A stretch of DNA of 64,000 nucleotides, taken from contig NZ_OZ026465.1 of the NCBI RefSeq assembly GCF_964019845.1, positions 682,001 through 746,000 of the forward strand, read 5' to 3'. This document shows positions 48,113 to 59,106 of the stretch, one piece after another. The notes under the pieces are model-generated. The model was not told where the DNA came from and ran no database searches. It saw only the letters and a list, made by a program, of their open reading frames with translations. This DNA is from Spiroplasma endosymbiont of Labia minor (GTDB taxonomy: Bacteria; Bacillota_I; Bacilli_A; Mycoplasmatales; Mycoplasmataceae). Both the position numbers and the translations under genes were made by a program. Each line of letters opens with the position of its first letter. Within the stretch, counting starts at the first letter, position 1.

Positions 48113-49399
48113 TTATTGTGGTTTACCCAAAAGTTTAAACATATTTTTTTTGTAAATTTCAACACCTGGTTGGTTGAATGGGTTAATGCCAAGTAAATAT
48201 CCAGAATATGCCACTGCTAATTCAAAAAAATATACTGCATAACCAAATTGTAAATCATTCATACTTTCAAATTCTAAAATGATATTTGGGATGTTTGCGG
48301 AATCTGCATGTGCTTGTAAAACGCCTTTTAATGCAACATGGTTGATTTCATTAATAGTTTTATCTGTCAAATAATTTAAATTATCTAAATTGTCTACAGT
48401 TTTTGGTATCAATAAATCTAATGTTGGTTTTTTAATATCTATAATTGTTTCAAACAAAATATTTTTTGTTCCTTCTTGAACAAATTGTCCAAGAGAATGT
48501 AAATCTGTAGAAAAAATCATTGAAAATGGTAATAATCCTTTATTTTCTTTACCCTCTGATTCGCCAAATAATTGCTTTCATCATTCACACATTAATTGCA
48601 TTTGCATTTCATAAGAAACTAATGCTTCAACTTTAAAATTATATTTAGTATGTAATAAGTATCTTGCAACTGCATATTTAATTGCCTCATTATTTAATGA
48701 GATATCTGCTAATTTTTTTTGTGCTTTTATAGCTCCCAGCAAAACTTGATCTGTATTTACACCAGAAATTGCTAATGGCAATAAACCAACTGGTGTCAAA
48801 ACAGAAAATCTTCCACCTATATTATCTGGTATAACAAAAGATTTATAACCTTTTGATTTTGCCAATGTGAATAAAGCTCCTTTTGATTTATCTGTAATTG
48901 CAATAATCAATTCTTTTGCATTTTCTTGCCCAATTTGATTAATTAACAGTTCTTCAAAAATTCTAAATGAAATTGAAGGTTCAACTGTAGTTCCTGATTT
49001 TGAAATATTAATAATTGAAAATTTTTTATCTTTAACATAATCTTTTATTTGCGCTAAATAAGTTGCTGACATCGTATTACCGATATATATCATTTCTACA
49101 TTATTTTTATTATGCAAACCATTTATCATATTATCTGCAGCTCTTGCCCCCAAATAAGAACCTCCAATTCCTATAACTAAACATACTTCTACTTGTTTTT
49201 TAATTTGCTCTGCTTTTAATTTTAATTCCGTATATTCTTTATCATTTAAATAATTTTCAGCTCAATCTAATCAACCTAAAAAATCCGAACCTAAGCCAGT
49301 TTTTTTGTAAATCATTTCCCCGATTTGTTTTATTTCCTTATCACTAATATAAGTTGCTAAATTATTTAATTTAGCATAATCCAATAATACTTTAATCAT
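48113..49399 (-). CDS. pgi: Glucose-6-phosphate isomerase
   Basis: 428 aa, the short form found in Firmicutes and Mollicutes. VCLVIGIGGSYLGARA, ISKSGTTVEPSISFR, the PGI signature DNIGGRFSVLTPVGLLP, and the C-terminal NPFNQPGVEIYKKNMFKLLG. Converts glucose-6-P and fructose-6-P in glycolysis. Read with TGA as Trp. Upstream 49400-49514 holds AT-rich promoter-like sequence only. Confidence 0.98.
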
Positions 49400-49514
49400 A
49401 AAAAAACACCCCTATTTATAAATAATTAATATAAATTTATATTATTAATCATTTCAAATAGAATTATAACCAATTTAATTCAAAAATACTACGAATAAAT
49501 CTATTTATAGACAA

Positions 49515-49548
49515 TAAAAAAACCGTTAAGTTGTTAAAGCTTAACGGA
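49515..49548 (-). terminator. Terminator of the S1-domain protein gene
   Basis: Minus-strand stem CCGTTAAG / CTTAACGG (49547-49540 and 49530-49523), 9-nt loop, then seven T. Confidence 0.85.
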
Positions 49549-49580
49549 ATTCAAGAATAGTTTAAGTAAAAATTTTATAG

Positions 49581-49919
49581 TTAATTTTTTTTAACTTTGT
49601 CAACTGTTGATTTTTTCAAATTTTTAAAACCTGTACCAGTTTCTGGCAGTGCATTTGTTGATGCTTCATTTTTTCCATCATGAATTTTTTTGTATGAAAG
49701 ATTCAATTGATTTTTTTCTGGTAAAAATGATATAACTTCACATTCTACAACATCGCCAACTTTAAAATAGTCTTCAATATTGCTAACATACAATGAAGAA
49801 ATTTCTGAAATATGAATTAATCCTCTTACTAACGGGTCGCTGTCAACTACTTCACAAAAAGCTCCATATGTAACAGTACTCGTAATTTTAACTTTAACTT
49901 TATCACCTTGTTTATACAT
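49581..49919 (-). CDS. S1 RNA-binding domain protein (general stress protein 13-like)
   Basis: 112 aa. One S1/OB domain covers about residues 3-75: GDKVKVKITSTVTYGAFCEV, RGLIHISEISSLYV and FKVGDVVECEVISFLPEKNQLNLSYKK, then a short basic tail. Proteins of this type (YugI/GSP13) associate with ribosomes. GGAG 8 nt before the ATG, own promoter and terminator: single-gene transcript. Confidence 0.92.
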   Translation of the reverse strand: MYKQGDKVKVKITSTVTYGAFCEVVDSDPLVRGLIHISEISSLYVSNIEDYFKVGDVVECEVISFLPEKNQLNLSYKKIHDGKNEASTNALPETGTGFKNLKKSTVDKVKKN

Positions 49920-49953
49920 GTTAGTGTCTCCAATTCTGGTTATGTACAAAAAC

Positions 49954-49959
49954 ATTATA
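49954..49959 (-). promoter_or_regulatory. -10 of the S1-domain protein gene
   Basis: TATAAT (minus), 34 bp before the ATG; the -35 is poor. Two palindrome-like repeats lie 50-85 bp further upstream (see 50011-50044). Confidence 0.5.
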
Positions 49960-50010
49960 TAATTAATTTTACAAAAAGTACAGTTTTAATACAAATTTAG
50001 TTATTTTTTA

Positions 50011-50044
50011 ACAAATTTTGTATAAATATTAACAAAATTTTGTA
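50011..50044. repeat. Paired near-palindromes ACAAA(A)TTTTGTA
   Basis: ACAAATTTTGTA (50011-50022) and ACAAAATTTTGTA (50032-50044), centres about two helical turns apart, between the S1-protein promoter and the end of the TauE-type gene. Could be an operator, or the weak terminator of the MurNAc operon. Confidence 0.4.
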
Positions 50045-50058
50045 TTTATTTGCACTTT

Positions 50059-50943
50059 TTATCAATTTGAGGCCAAATCAAAAATAATTTTACCTATTGA
50101 TACTCAAATTAACACAATTAATATTCATTTTATATAAATTTCTTTTGTAATATATTTTTTTGCATACATACATGCTATTGTTCCCGCAATAACTCCCATA
50201 ATCATAGGTAGAGATAAATGTAAATTTAATTCTTTATTGTCAAACATATTGTATTGAAAAATTAACGAAACTGCTGATGTGATACCAATTATGATATGTG
50301 AAATCGGAGCTGCCTCTTTCATTGATAATAAACAAATTAATAAAAGCATTGGCATTAATATCGGTCCACCACCCATACCTGTAACAGACGTAACTATTCC
50401 ACCAACTATTGTTATTAAAATTATCCAAAATAAATTAACTTTTGTATCTGCATTTATTTTTAACATAAATCAACTATTTTTTTTTTGTTCAATTAAATTT
50501 GATGCATTTACATTATCTGTTTGTGTTTGATCTATATTTTCGCTTTTTTTCAATTGCAAGGGTTTGATAACGTATTCAGCAATAATTAATAATACAGTCA
50601 CTAAAAATAATAATACTGCAATAATTAATTTTGCTATATTTTGATCAAACAAAGTTGCTAGTCAATTACCAAATAATATTGATGGCACAGAAAATATCAA
50701 AATAACCAACATTAACCATCAATTGATTCTTTTTTTAATTATTTCTATTAATACATTTATAAACGCTGAAATAAAAACTAACAAAGTAGATACAAATTTT
50801 AATTCTTCAAATGATTTTTCTGGAAAAATCATCAATAAAAGAGGAATAAATAATACTCCTCCTCCAACTCCAGCTATAGATCCAAAAAATGATATTAATA
50901 TAGATGCAAATATTAAAATAGGAATTATTGCTGCTAATCCCAT
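50059..50943 (-). CDS. TauE/SafE (TSUP) family membrane transporter
   Basis: 294 aa, about eight membrane helices in two related halves: FFGSIAGVGGGVLFIPLLLMIFP in the first and GIVTSVTGMGGGPILMPMLLL in the second, the two G-x-GGG signatures of the TSUP family. A charged cytoplasmic loop (about 128-155) separates the halves. Family members move small anions such as sulfite or sulfonates, and some organic acids. Its ATG lies inside the 3' end of the 77-aa gene; that gene in turn overlaps murQ, so the transporter is coupled to MurNAc degradation. Confidence 0.85.
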
Positions 50944-51167
50944 TTTTCTGCATCTCCCTTTTTATTATTTTTAAAGAAATTTTTAAAAATAATTCACACA
51001 ATTGTTCCAGATAAAGCACCGACTGCACCTATTATCATTAAAATTATACCTACTAATTGAGGTTTTACTACAAAAAATAATGCTGCTCCAATTGTAAATA
51101 TCAATAAAGACACTAAAAGTAAGGCCAAAATTGTAAATTTTTGAGCCTTACTTAAGTCAGATCACAT
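50934..51167 (-). CDS. Small two-helix membrane protein between murQ and the TSUP transporter
   Basis: 77 aa. Two hydrophobic segments, about 10-33 (KFTILALLLVSLLIFTIGAA) and 40-60 (VGIILMIIGAVGALSGTIV), and a Lys-rich C-terminus. Its ATG shares bases with the murQ stop (TAATG) and its stop overlaps the transporter start by 10 nt, so it is a genuine coupled gene. Two TGA codons are read as Trp, including the second codon. Function unknown; an accessory subunit of the transporter is possible. Confidence 0.82.
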
Positions 51168-52069
51168 TATTTTAAAGTTTCTCCAAGATTATCATTATTT
51201 TTTAATAATAAATCTTTTGCTTGATTTACATCAATATTTTTTTCAAGCATTACAATTGCTAGTTTACAATTATAATCTGCTTTTTTTAGCGCATCTATTA
51301 TTTTTTGTTCATCTGTTGTTGTTACTAATTCACTTACAATGTTTACGCATCTTGATATTAATTTTTCGTTTGAAGCTCTAACATCAATCATTAAATTATC
51401 ATAAACTTTACCCATTTTTATCATAATCGTTGTTGAAATCATATTTAAAACCATTTTTGTTGCAGTACCAGCTTTCATTCTAGTTGAACCTGTAACTATT
51501 TCTGGTCCAGAAATAACATTTAATGTAATATCTGCATATTTTTCAAATTCTGCATTATTTGTCATACATAAAGCAAGTGGCAATGCACCAATTACTTTTG
51601 CATATTCTAAAGCTCCAATACAATATGGTGTTCTTCCTGATGCACCAATAACTAAAACTACATCATTTTGATTCAAATTAATAGTTTTCAAATCTACTAT
51701 TGCAAATTCTTTTTTATCTTCTGCACCTTCAATTGGCAGTCTAAGAGCTTGGTCCCCACCAGCTATTAAACCAATAATTTTATCTTTTACACCATATGTT
51801 GGTAGCATTTCACTTGCATCTAAAACACCCATTCTGCCTGAAGAACCAGCGCCAAGATAAATTAAGCGACCGTTTTGATTTAAAATTTTTGGAACTATCA
51901 ATTCTATGGCTTTTGAAATTTTTGGTATCTCTTTTTTTATTGCAGTAGCAAGTGTTGCGTCATCATTGTTGATAATTGTTAATATTTCTTCAACAGTTTT
52001 TTGTTCTAAATGTCTTGAATTTGAATTTCTTTGTTCTGTTAAAATATTTGCTAATTTAATTCTTTCCAT
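51167..52069 (-). CDS. murQ: N-acetylmuramic acid 6-phosphate etherase
   Basis: 300 aa SIS-fold enzyme: MurNAc-6-phosphate to GlcNAc-6-phosphate + D-lactate. LIYLGAGSSGRMGVLDASEMLPTYG, VLVIGASGRTPYC and STRMKAGTATKMVLNMIS are characteristic MurQ segments. It directly follows the PTS EIIBC gene (7 nt), so MurNAc taken up and phosphorylated by the PTS is passed to it. Length typical. Confidence 0.97.
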   Translation of the reverse strand: MERIKLANILTEQRNSNSRHLEQKTVEEILTIINNDDATLATAIKKEIPKISKAIELIVPKILNQNGRLIYLGAGSSGRMGVLDASEMLPTYGVKDKIIGLIAGGDQALRLPIEGAEDKKEFAIVDLKTINLNQNDVVLVIGASGRTPYCIGALEYAKVIGALPLALCMTNNAEFEKYADITLNVISGPEIVTGSTRMKAGTATKMVLNMISTTIMIKMGKVYDNLMIDVRASNEKLISRCVNIVSELVTTTDEQKIIDALKKADYNCKLAIVMLEKNIDVNQAKDLLLKNNDNLGETLK

Positions 52070-52076
52070 ATTTTAA

Positions 52077-53774
52077 TTACTCAATTCTATAAGCTTTTAA
52101 TTCATGTTTTTGTTCTTTTGATAAAGAATAATATTTTGCTATTCAGAAAATATATAAACCTATGACAGTTATAAAACATAATGTATAACCTATTTTTTGT
52201 CCAATTGAACAATAATTTTCTTCTTTATAAATTCTTACAGTTTCTTTTGAACCATTCAAAGCAATTTTTGAATAGGCAAATCAACAAAGTAAAGCGCCTA
52301 CAACATAAGTTATCAATACAGCAGACAAGTAAGTTAAAACTCCAGCTACAACATTGCCGTCAATAGTTGTCATCATAATAGCTGCTGTCAATCCTCCAGG
52401 ACCTGTTGGTGAATTCATCCCTAAACCAATATGTCCTCAAGCATTCATCGCTCCAATATAGAATCCACCAATTGCACCTGCAAAACATGCAGCTACAAAT
52501 GGTTTAATTCTCGGTAGAGAAATTCCATACACTAATGGTTCACCAATTCCTAAAAAGCCAGGAATTATTGCACCAGAAATTTGTTTTCTAAGAATAGAAC
52601 CTTTACCTGCTAAAATTCACAGCATAATTGACACACCAACTTGTGCAACTCCACCCATACACATAATTGGAAACAGTCCGTTCACTCCTGTTTGATCAAT
52701 TAATGCATAATAAACTGGTAAGAAACCTTGATGCACACCGAATACTAATGCTATCAAGAATATTCCAGCTAGTAATGCTGCTCCAAATGGATTTTGATAC
52801 ACGTGAACAAATAATCAAGTCACTCCAGTAAATATATATCCTGCAATTGGAATGATTAAAAGTAAATTTAAAAAGATCATTATAAATATAACGATAATTG
52901 GTGTAATAATAGTATCTATTGCACCTGGCATAAATCTTCTAAATAATTTTTCTATTTGAATTGTTATTACAGCAGATATAATTCCCCCAATTAAACCTGC
53001 ATGTGGTGCTCCGAGTTTCGCAACTCCAGCATTATCTAAATTGACAAATCCCACCGTTAATCAATTTGTTTTAATATTTTTTATATGTATACCTAATAGA
53101 CTAAATGTTCCATCATCTAATGGAATAAAAATACCTATTATTATTGATCCAAAAAAAGAACAATAAATTGCTGCCATCAAAGCAGATATCCCTGGGTTAC
53201 CCCCAAATTCTTTTCCTAATCCTCAACCAACAGCTATTACAAATACATTTGATAATACTGTAAGCATGATTGTAAGTATGTTGTTTCATGATTGTAATGT
53301 TTCATGTCCTAAAAAATTATTATCAACTGTTGAAGCCATAATACCTGCTATTCCAGATAATAAACCTGCACCAATAAAGGCTGGTATTAAAGGCATAAAT
53401 ACTTTTGATATTTTAGTTAATACAGACTGAAATTTATTTTTTCCTCGTACTTTTGATTTTTCATCTTTCGCAATATCTGCTAAAGATTTTGTCCCAAGTT
53501 TCATTTTTTTTTCATCAAATTCTGTTTTTTCTGCTGAAACAATTTTTGAAAATTCTAAAGCCACCTTATTAACAAAACCAGGTCCAAGAACAATTTGAAA
53601 TTCATCATCTACGCTAACTAAACCCAATACACCAGGAATTTTTTTCAATTCAGCTGTATCAAAATTTGGTTTAGCTTTTATTCTAAGCCTAGTCATACAA
53701 TTGGTATACGAAATAATATTTTGTTCACCAATTACATCTCTAATAGCAATCGCTACGTCATGTTGTTTTGACAT
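52077..53774 (-). CDS. murP: PTS EIIBC permease, probably for N-acetylmuramic acid
   Basis: 565 aa. EIIB domain with phosphorylatable Cys26 ([14 protein letters not shown]) and [14 protein letters not shown], linker about 90-115, then a glucose-superfamily EIIC domain of about ten helices with [16 protein letters not shown] and [23 protein letters not shown] (the GEP substrate motif). No EIIA domain, as in MurP-type permeases, which borrow EIIA-Glc. The adjoining murQ and RpiR genes support MurNAc as substrate; sucrose or another sugar is the alternative by sequence alone. Ribosome-binding site GGAGG before the ATG. Confidence 0.88.
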
Positions 53775-53794
53775 TTCTATCCTCCTACATTGTT

Positions 53795-53852
53795 ATTATC
53801 TAAATCTTAGGAAATATTTTCAATAAAATATGAAAATATGAAAATATTTTCA
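53795..53852 (-). promoter_or_regulatory. Promoter and RpiR-type operator of the MurNAc operon
   Basis: -35 TTGAAA (53823-53818), 17-bp spacer, -10 GATAAT (53800-53795). A perfect 14-bp palindrome TGAAAATATTTTCA (53839-53852) and an imperfect copy GGAAATATTTTCAA (53810-53823) are centred 29 bp apart; the second overlaps the -35. This is the expected arrangement for repression by the regulator encoded just upstream. Confidence 0.75.
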
Positions 53853-53876
53853 TAAATAGATTTTATTTCTATTTGA

Positions 53877-54659
53877 TTAAACATATAAATTTTCCAAAAA
53901 TTTATTATTATATTTTTCAGGATCTTTTGAATAGATATAAATTGCTAATTTCAAAACAATATAAAACATGCTCATTCTTGATTTTAATGAATTAATTCTC
54001 ACTAAATTTTCTGAAGAATCTACTATAAATTTGATATCAGCCATATTTGAAAGTTTATTTTCTGTATTTCTTGTTAAAGCAATAATGGTCATATTTTTTT
54101 CTTTTGCTTTTTTAGCAAATTTGATAATTTCTGGTGATTCTCCAGAGTATGAAATTGCAAATAAAATAGAATTATCCTCAACATTATTTAATTTTATTCA
54201 CAACGTATGAATATCCGTTTTGAAATTTGTTTTAAAGCCCATTCTTTCAAGTCTGGTTTCTAATTCCATTCCAACGGAATTATTTCCGCCAAGTGATATT
54301 ATAATAATTTCTTTTGATTTTATTAGACAATTATAAACCGTTTTATATACTTCATCTGGATTTAAAATTGCTGTATCTTTAATTGGTTGCAGCATTATCT
54401 CATTTTCTAATGATTCCCTAATTTTTAACTGATTATCATGAACATTATCTTCATTTAATAGAATTGTTTTAAATTCACTAAAACCACTAAAACCATTTTT
54501 TTTAAAAAATCTTGTAATTGATGATACAGACATATAAGAGTATTCAGAAATTCTTTTTATATCAAGAGATTTATTATCATTAAAAAAACCATAAATTACT
54601 TCCAATAATTTATTATCGCTTTTATTTGCCATTAAAAATGTTAAGGCTGATTTTTTCAT
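53877..54659 (-). CDS. RpiR/MurR family transcriptional regulator
   Basis: 260 aa. N-terminal RpiR helix-turn-helix (ISEYSYMSVSSITRFFKKNGFSGFSEFK, about 38-67) and a C-terminal SIS sugar-phosphate-binding domain (IIIISLGGNNSVGMELETRL; SILFAISYSGESPEIIKFAKKAKE; TIIALTRN). It should sense MurNAc-6-P or GlcNAc-6-P and control the downstream PTS-murQ operon through the palindromes in the 102-bp gap. ATG at 54659 with AAGGA upstream. Confidence 0.93.
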
Positions 54660-54725
54660 CAATTATTCCTTCTTTTTTGAAAATTCTATTTCATATTTTA
54701 ACAAATGATTGAAAAATATCAAAAT

Positions 54726-54767
54726 AAATAAAAATCACATTTATCTTATAGAATGTGATTTTTATTT
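54726..54767 (-). terminator. Terminator overlapping the end of the 1441-aa permease gene
   Basis: Perfect 16-bp stem AAATAAAAATCACATT / AATGTGATTTTTATTT (54726-54741, 54752-54767), 10-nt loop. The upstream arm reaches the stop codon. Confidence 0.8.
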
Positions 54768-57700
54768 ATTGAAGTAAAATTTCTTCTTGAATTGGTATTT
54801 TTGCTGTAAATTTATACACCAAAATATAAGTTATAAAGAAAATTGACATACCTATTATTACAATTAATAGCGGTATAAATCAACTAAAACTTATTGGTAA
54901 CATAATATTTAGATTTCATAATATTTTTTCAACAATAAATAATAATATAGATGGAATAATAGCACCAATAAATATCGAAATACCAACATTGGGCAATAAT
55001 AATCTTAAAATAATTTGATTAATTTCTCTGTCTGAGTAGCCAATAACTCTCATTAATGAAATCATTTTTCTATATTGCAAAATAAACAAATTAGAAATCA
55101 TCGATATTGAAACAACAGAAGCCAAAATAATAATAATTAAAAATATTAAACAAATAATTAATGAAATATAAAATATTTCATTAAACAAATTTTTTTGTGC
55201 ACCAAGTAAGTAATAATTAGCAGATTGATTTATAACATTATTATTAAAATTAGACAAATTATAACTACCGTTTGTTGAACTTAACCCTATTCTTCCAAAT
55301 ACATCTGGGTCATCTGTATCTTGAGAAAATTTTCCATTAAATCACGATTTATTTATTTCATTTTCTTTATATGAATAATTCATAATTGAATTTGCATTTT
55401 CTTGATTCATAAGAATTAAATTTTCATCGTAAATATCTACAATTTGTTTTACAGTATAATCAACGTTTTTGATTAAATTTTCTATTTTAAATAAGCCATG
55501 ATTAAAAGCTGAATCGTATCAAGAATTTGGTGTGCCTCCATATGAAAAAATATCATAAATACTTTCAATACCAGAACCTATTTGATATCATCAATCAAAT
55601 GGACTTATTTCATAGTATTTTAAACCATCATTTAAAAAACTATATGTTTTAGGTGCTTCAACTACATTATTATCACTAAATAAATTTCGATCTCCATTGT
55701 TAAAATTTGCAAATTTGTTTGGATCTACATCCTCATTGCTATTGTTATCACCTGGTAATAATAATCTAACATTTTGTATTAAATTATATTTTTTATATTC
55801 ACCAGTACTTGTTTTATATCAACCATCCAATTGACCATAATTTTGATCTATATTGCCGTATGTTAAATGTGCTAAATCAACTTCATCAAGTGGTACTAAT
55901 TTATAATCATCACTATCTGTTTTTTCTTTATAAAATCATCACTCAGATTTTATAGGCCTTGTAATATCACTTTGATTTTCATTTGTGCCCTTAGTAACAT
56001 ATCTCATTTCTTTATTTGCAATTTCTGCATTAAAATTATCATTCAAAGAAAGATTTAATAATTTAGCTAATTTTTGAGTTATTGCAACATTAACAATATT
56101 TGTGTTAGTTGATGATAATTTTTTTGTATCAACCTTTATCATTTTAGAATCATTTTTTATACCAAAAGTATCTATTTGAGTTGAATGACCAATATTTGAC
56201 TTAAATTTAGTGAATAATTCATCTGTTTTTTGATTATAACTTGTTCTATTGAAATCAAAAGAGAATTGAGTTTGAGTATTTACATCTGTTCATGATTTTA
56301 TCATTGATGCTGGTAATTGCGATCTTACTGTGTCAACCACGCATTGCCTTCAATCTGTTGCTAATATTTCAACATTAAATGTTGATGGTAATACTTGACA
56401 CGAAAAATTTGTTACAAGTGCTGTTAAATCAGAATGATCTTCTCCTGATGAATCCGTAAATGTGTTGACAATATTTTGAAACATTCCTATATTAAAAGAT
56501 TTATTATAAATTGATAAGAAATTAAAACCAAATAAATTTGCAATTGCTGTATTATATGTTGTATTTCCATAAAGTTCTTTATCAACTACTTCATTCAAAT
56601 TTACATCTGCAGTATTTTTAATTTCGGCAATTGAATTATCATTGGTATGAATTGAATAATACTGCGGAAGTAACGATTCACCTTGATGAGGATAGCCTTC
56701 GTTTAAGTCATTATTGTTATTTATTAATCCATTTGATTCATAAATATTATATTTTGAAAATGGTAGATTATAAATTGGTTCTTGATAGTTTATTCTACTT
56801 GAATAATTACTTGAGCTTCAATAATCATTTTTAATTTTGTTAACACTTGATGGAATCAATACAATTAAGGTACCAATTAAAGCAGCAATGGTTAAAGAAA
56901 TATTCAAACCTATTATTTTACTTGCAGACATTAAAAATAATTTTAAAGTTAATCTACTTGTAAATTTTTTAATATTAACTTTATCTGCAAATTTGGCAAT
57001 ACGAGTTTCTTTATCTTTTTCAATACTATAAATTAAATTAAGTACTGAAATTTTCAATTTAAAAAGTACCATAAAGAATGATTCTGCAAATAAGAAAATT
57101 ATTATAGAAATAATTAAGAATAACGTTTGCCACGGCAGAAAAATTATATCTGCAGGTATGCTAAAAAACGTTGAAACAAAATAAATTAAAATTTTTTGCA
57201 AGCCAAGCATTAATGGGTATGCAAAAATTGCAGCAATTAAAGTTGGTGCCAAAACATACAAACTATAACAAAGTGACATAGTGGTGTTCCTATAACCCAT
57301 TGCCTTTAAAATACCAATTCTTTGTGCATCTTTTTTTATTTCATAACTCAATAATATTCATAACGAAACAAAAACTAATACAAAAAATATTATAAACATA
57401 GTTAAAAAAATTAAAGAAAATAAATTTGAAACTTCATTTAATGAATTTCTAACTAACAAAATATGAGAATTATTGTATTCATTTATAGAAAAATTATTTC
57501 TTCAGGCATTAATTGGTTGATTTATTTGCAAAAAATCTGTTGCGGTACTTTCTTTAAAATTATTTAAATCCGATTGCATTTCATTTTTATTTTGAGGTAA
57601 ATAATTTAATAATACTCTTGAATTTTCCTTAACATCATTGTCTGCAATAATTGTTTTATTTGAAAATAAAGTATATGTCGCATATATGATTAGTTCATTT

Positions 57701-59091
57701 TTACTACTTGTTAAATAATCAGAGTCATATATTAATGGATAAACATCATTAACATCAGTACCAATTGCGTTTATATTTCAACTAACTTGTGTTGTCGTTG
57801 TTTGAAAGTTTATATTATCATTTACACTTAAATGATTTTTATATGCATAGGATGATCCAATTACAATACTATTTTGATCGTATTCTGAATATGTTGAACT
57901 CTTTTTATAAAAAATTAAGTTGGCAGAATTATTTTCAAAATTATTTTCGTCTAATGTATTAATCTTAGTTTTATCTACAAACTTTGCTTTTTCATTATTA
58001 TGTGAATCAAAAAAAATTATTTCATTTCTATATGTCATATTAAAATTATTAACATAAGCAATAATTTCATAATATGTAGAAAATAAAGTTAAATTAATTG
58101 CATATTCTGAAGACAATCAACTAGAACTATATAACGAATCTATACTATAACTTATACCTGCTGTAGGTGAAATATCACTCATATTAATGCCAGTTAAAAT
58201 TTCATAATGGTTGCCCAAAAGATAACCTATATCATAAGTTGCTGTGCCAGAATCAGTTAATGTTTCAATTAAAGCTAATTGCCCAAAATTACCTTTTAAA
58301 CCATTTTCATACAAGTCATTATAATCTACTATTTTTTCATCATTATTGATTGTAACTTTTACTAACGGTAAATTATAATCAACATTTCCAGAAATATTTG
58401 TTGCATCAATTTGATTTGAATAATTTGAATCATTATTTGTAGATAAATTTATGATTTTATTTTTTAAATCATCACCAGATAATCCCTTATCTCGCCAATA
58501 ATGAGTTAACTCATTAAAATAATTATCTATATATTTTTCAAAAGATAATTGAGAAAGTAAAGTTAAATAATAACTTAAATAATTGCTTGCTTTTGTATCT
58601 CCAATATCTGCTAGAGTTTTTAATTTTTCTAGTGTCGTATTTTTAACATAAGCTGAATTTCAATTAATATTTGAATAAATTCCGTATATTGAATTAAATT
58701 TAAAAGTATTATTTATTATTTCAAAATCGCTTTTATCTAGTGTATAAAAAACGTCATCTTCTAAATCACCCATAGAAATAGTTGACAAATGATAACTATT
58801 ATTTTCATCAAGTTTAATTGATTGAGTTTTGCTATCGAACAAAAATCACGGAGTAATTGATTTTTTATTTTTACTGTTATCAGATGTTCTTGCAGAATAA
58901 TCAAATTGATAATCATAATTTATTTGTTGATTGACAAGTCGACTATTTGAATTATCAATATTTTTGGTAATTGCAACTCCAGTTAGAGAAATTAAAAAGC
59001 TCAAAAAAATTAAGATTATAATTATTCATAATCTTAATTTTTCTTTAAAAATACCAATTAAATAATTTTTAGTCAAAACAGATAGTTTCAT
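54766..59091 (-). CDS. 1441-aa FtsX-type ABC transporter permease
   Basis: Same architecture as the permease at 19589-23656 but diverged. An N-terminal helix (LRLWIIIILIFLSFLISLTGVAI) precedes a long extracellular domain of about 530 aa. The first FtsX core follows (NLFSLIFLTMFIIFFVLVF, then the coupling sequence RIGILKAMGYRNTTM), then more helices, a second extracellular domain, and a second FtsX core (IISLMRVIGYSDREINQ, VGISIFIGAIIPSILLFIVE) ending IPIQEEILLQ. No ATPase adjoins. The gene starts 15 nt after a lipoprotein gene, suggesting a lipoprotein-permease unit, perhaps for lipid or protein handling at the surface. Confidence 0.85.
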
Positions 59092-59106
59092 CAAAAAATA
59101 CCATTT

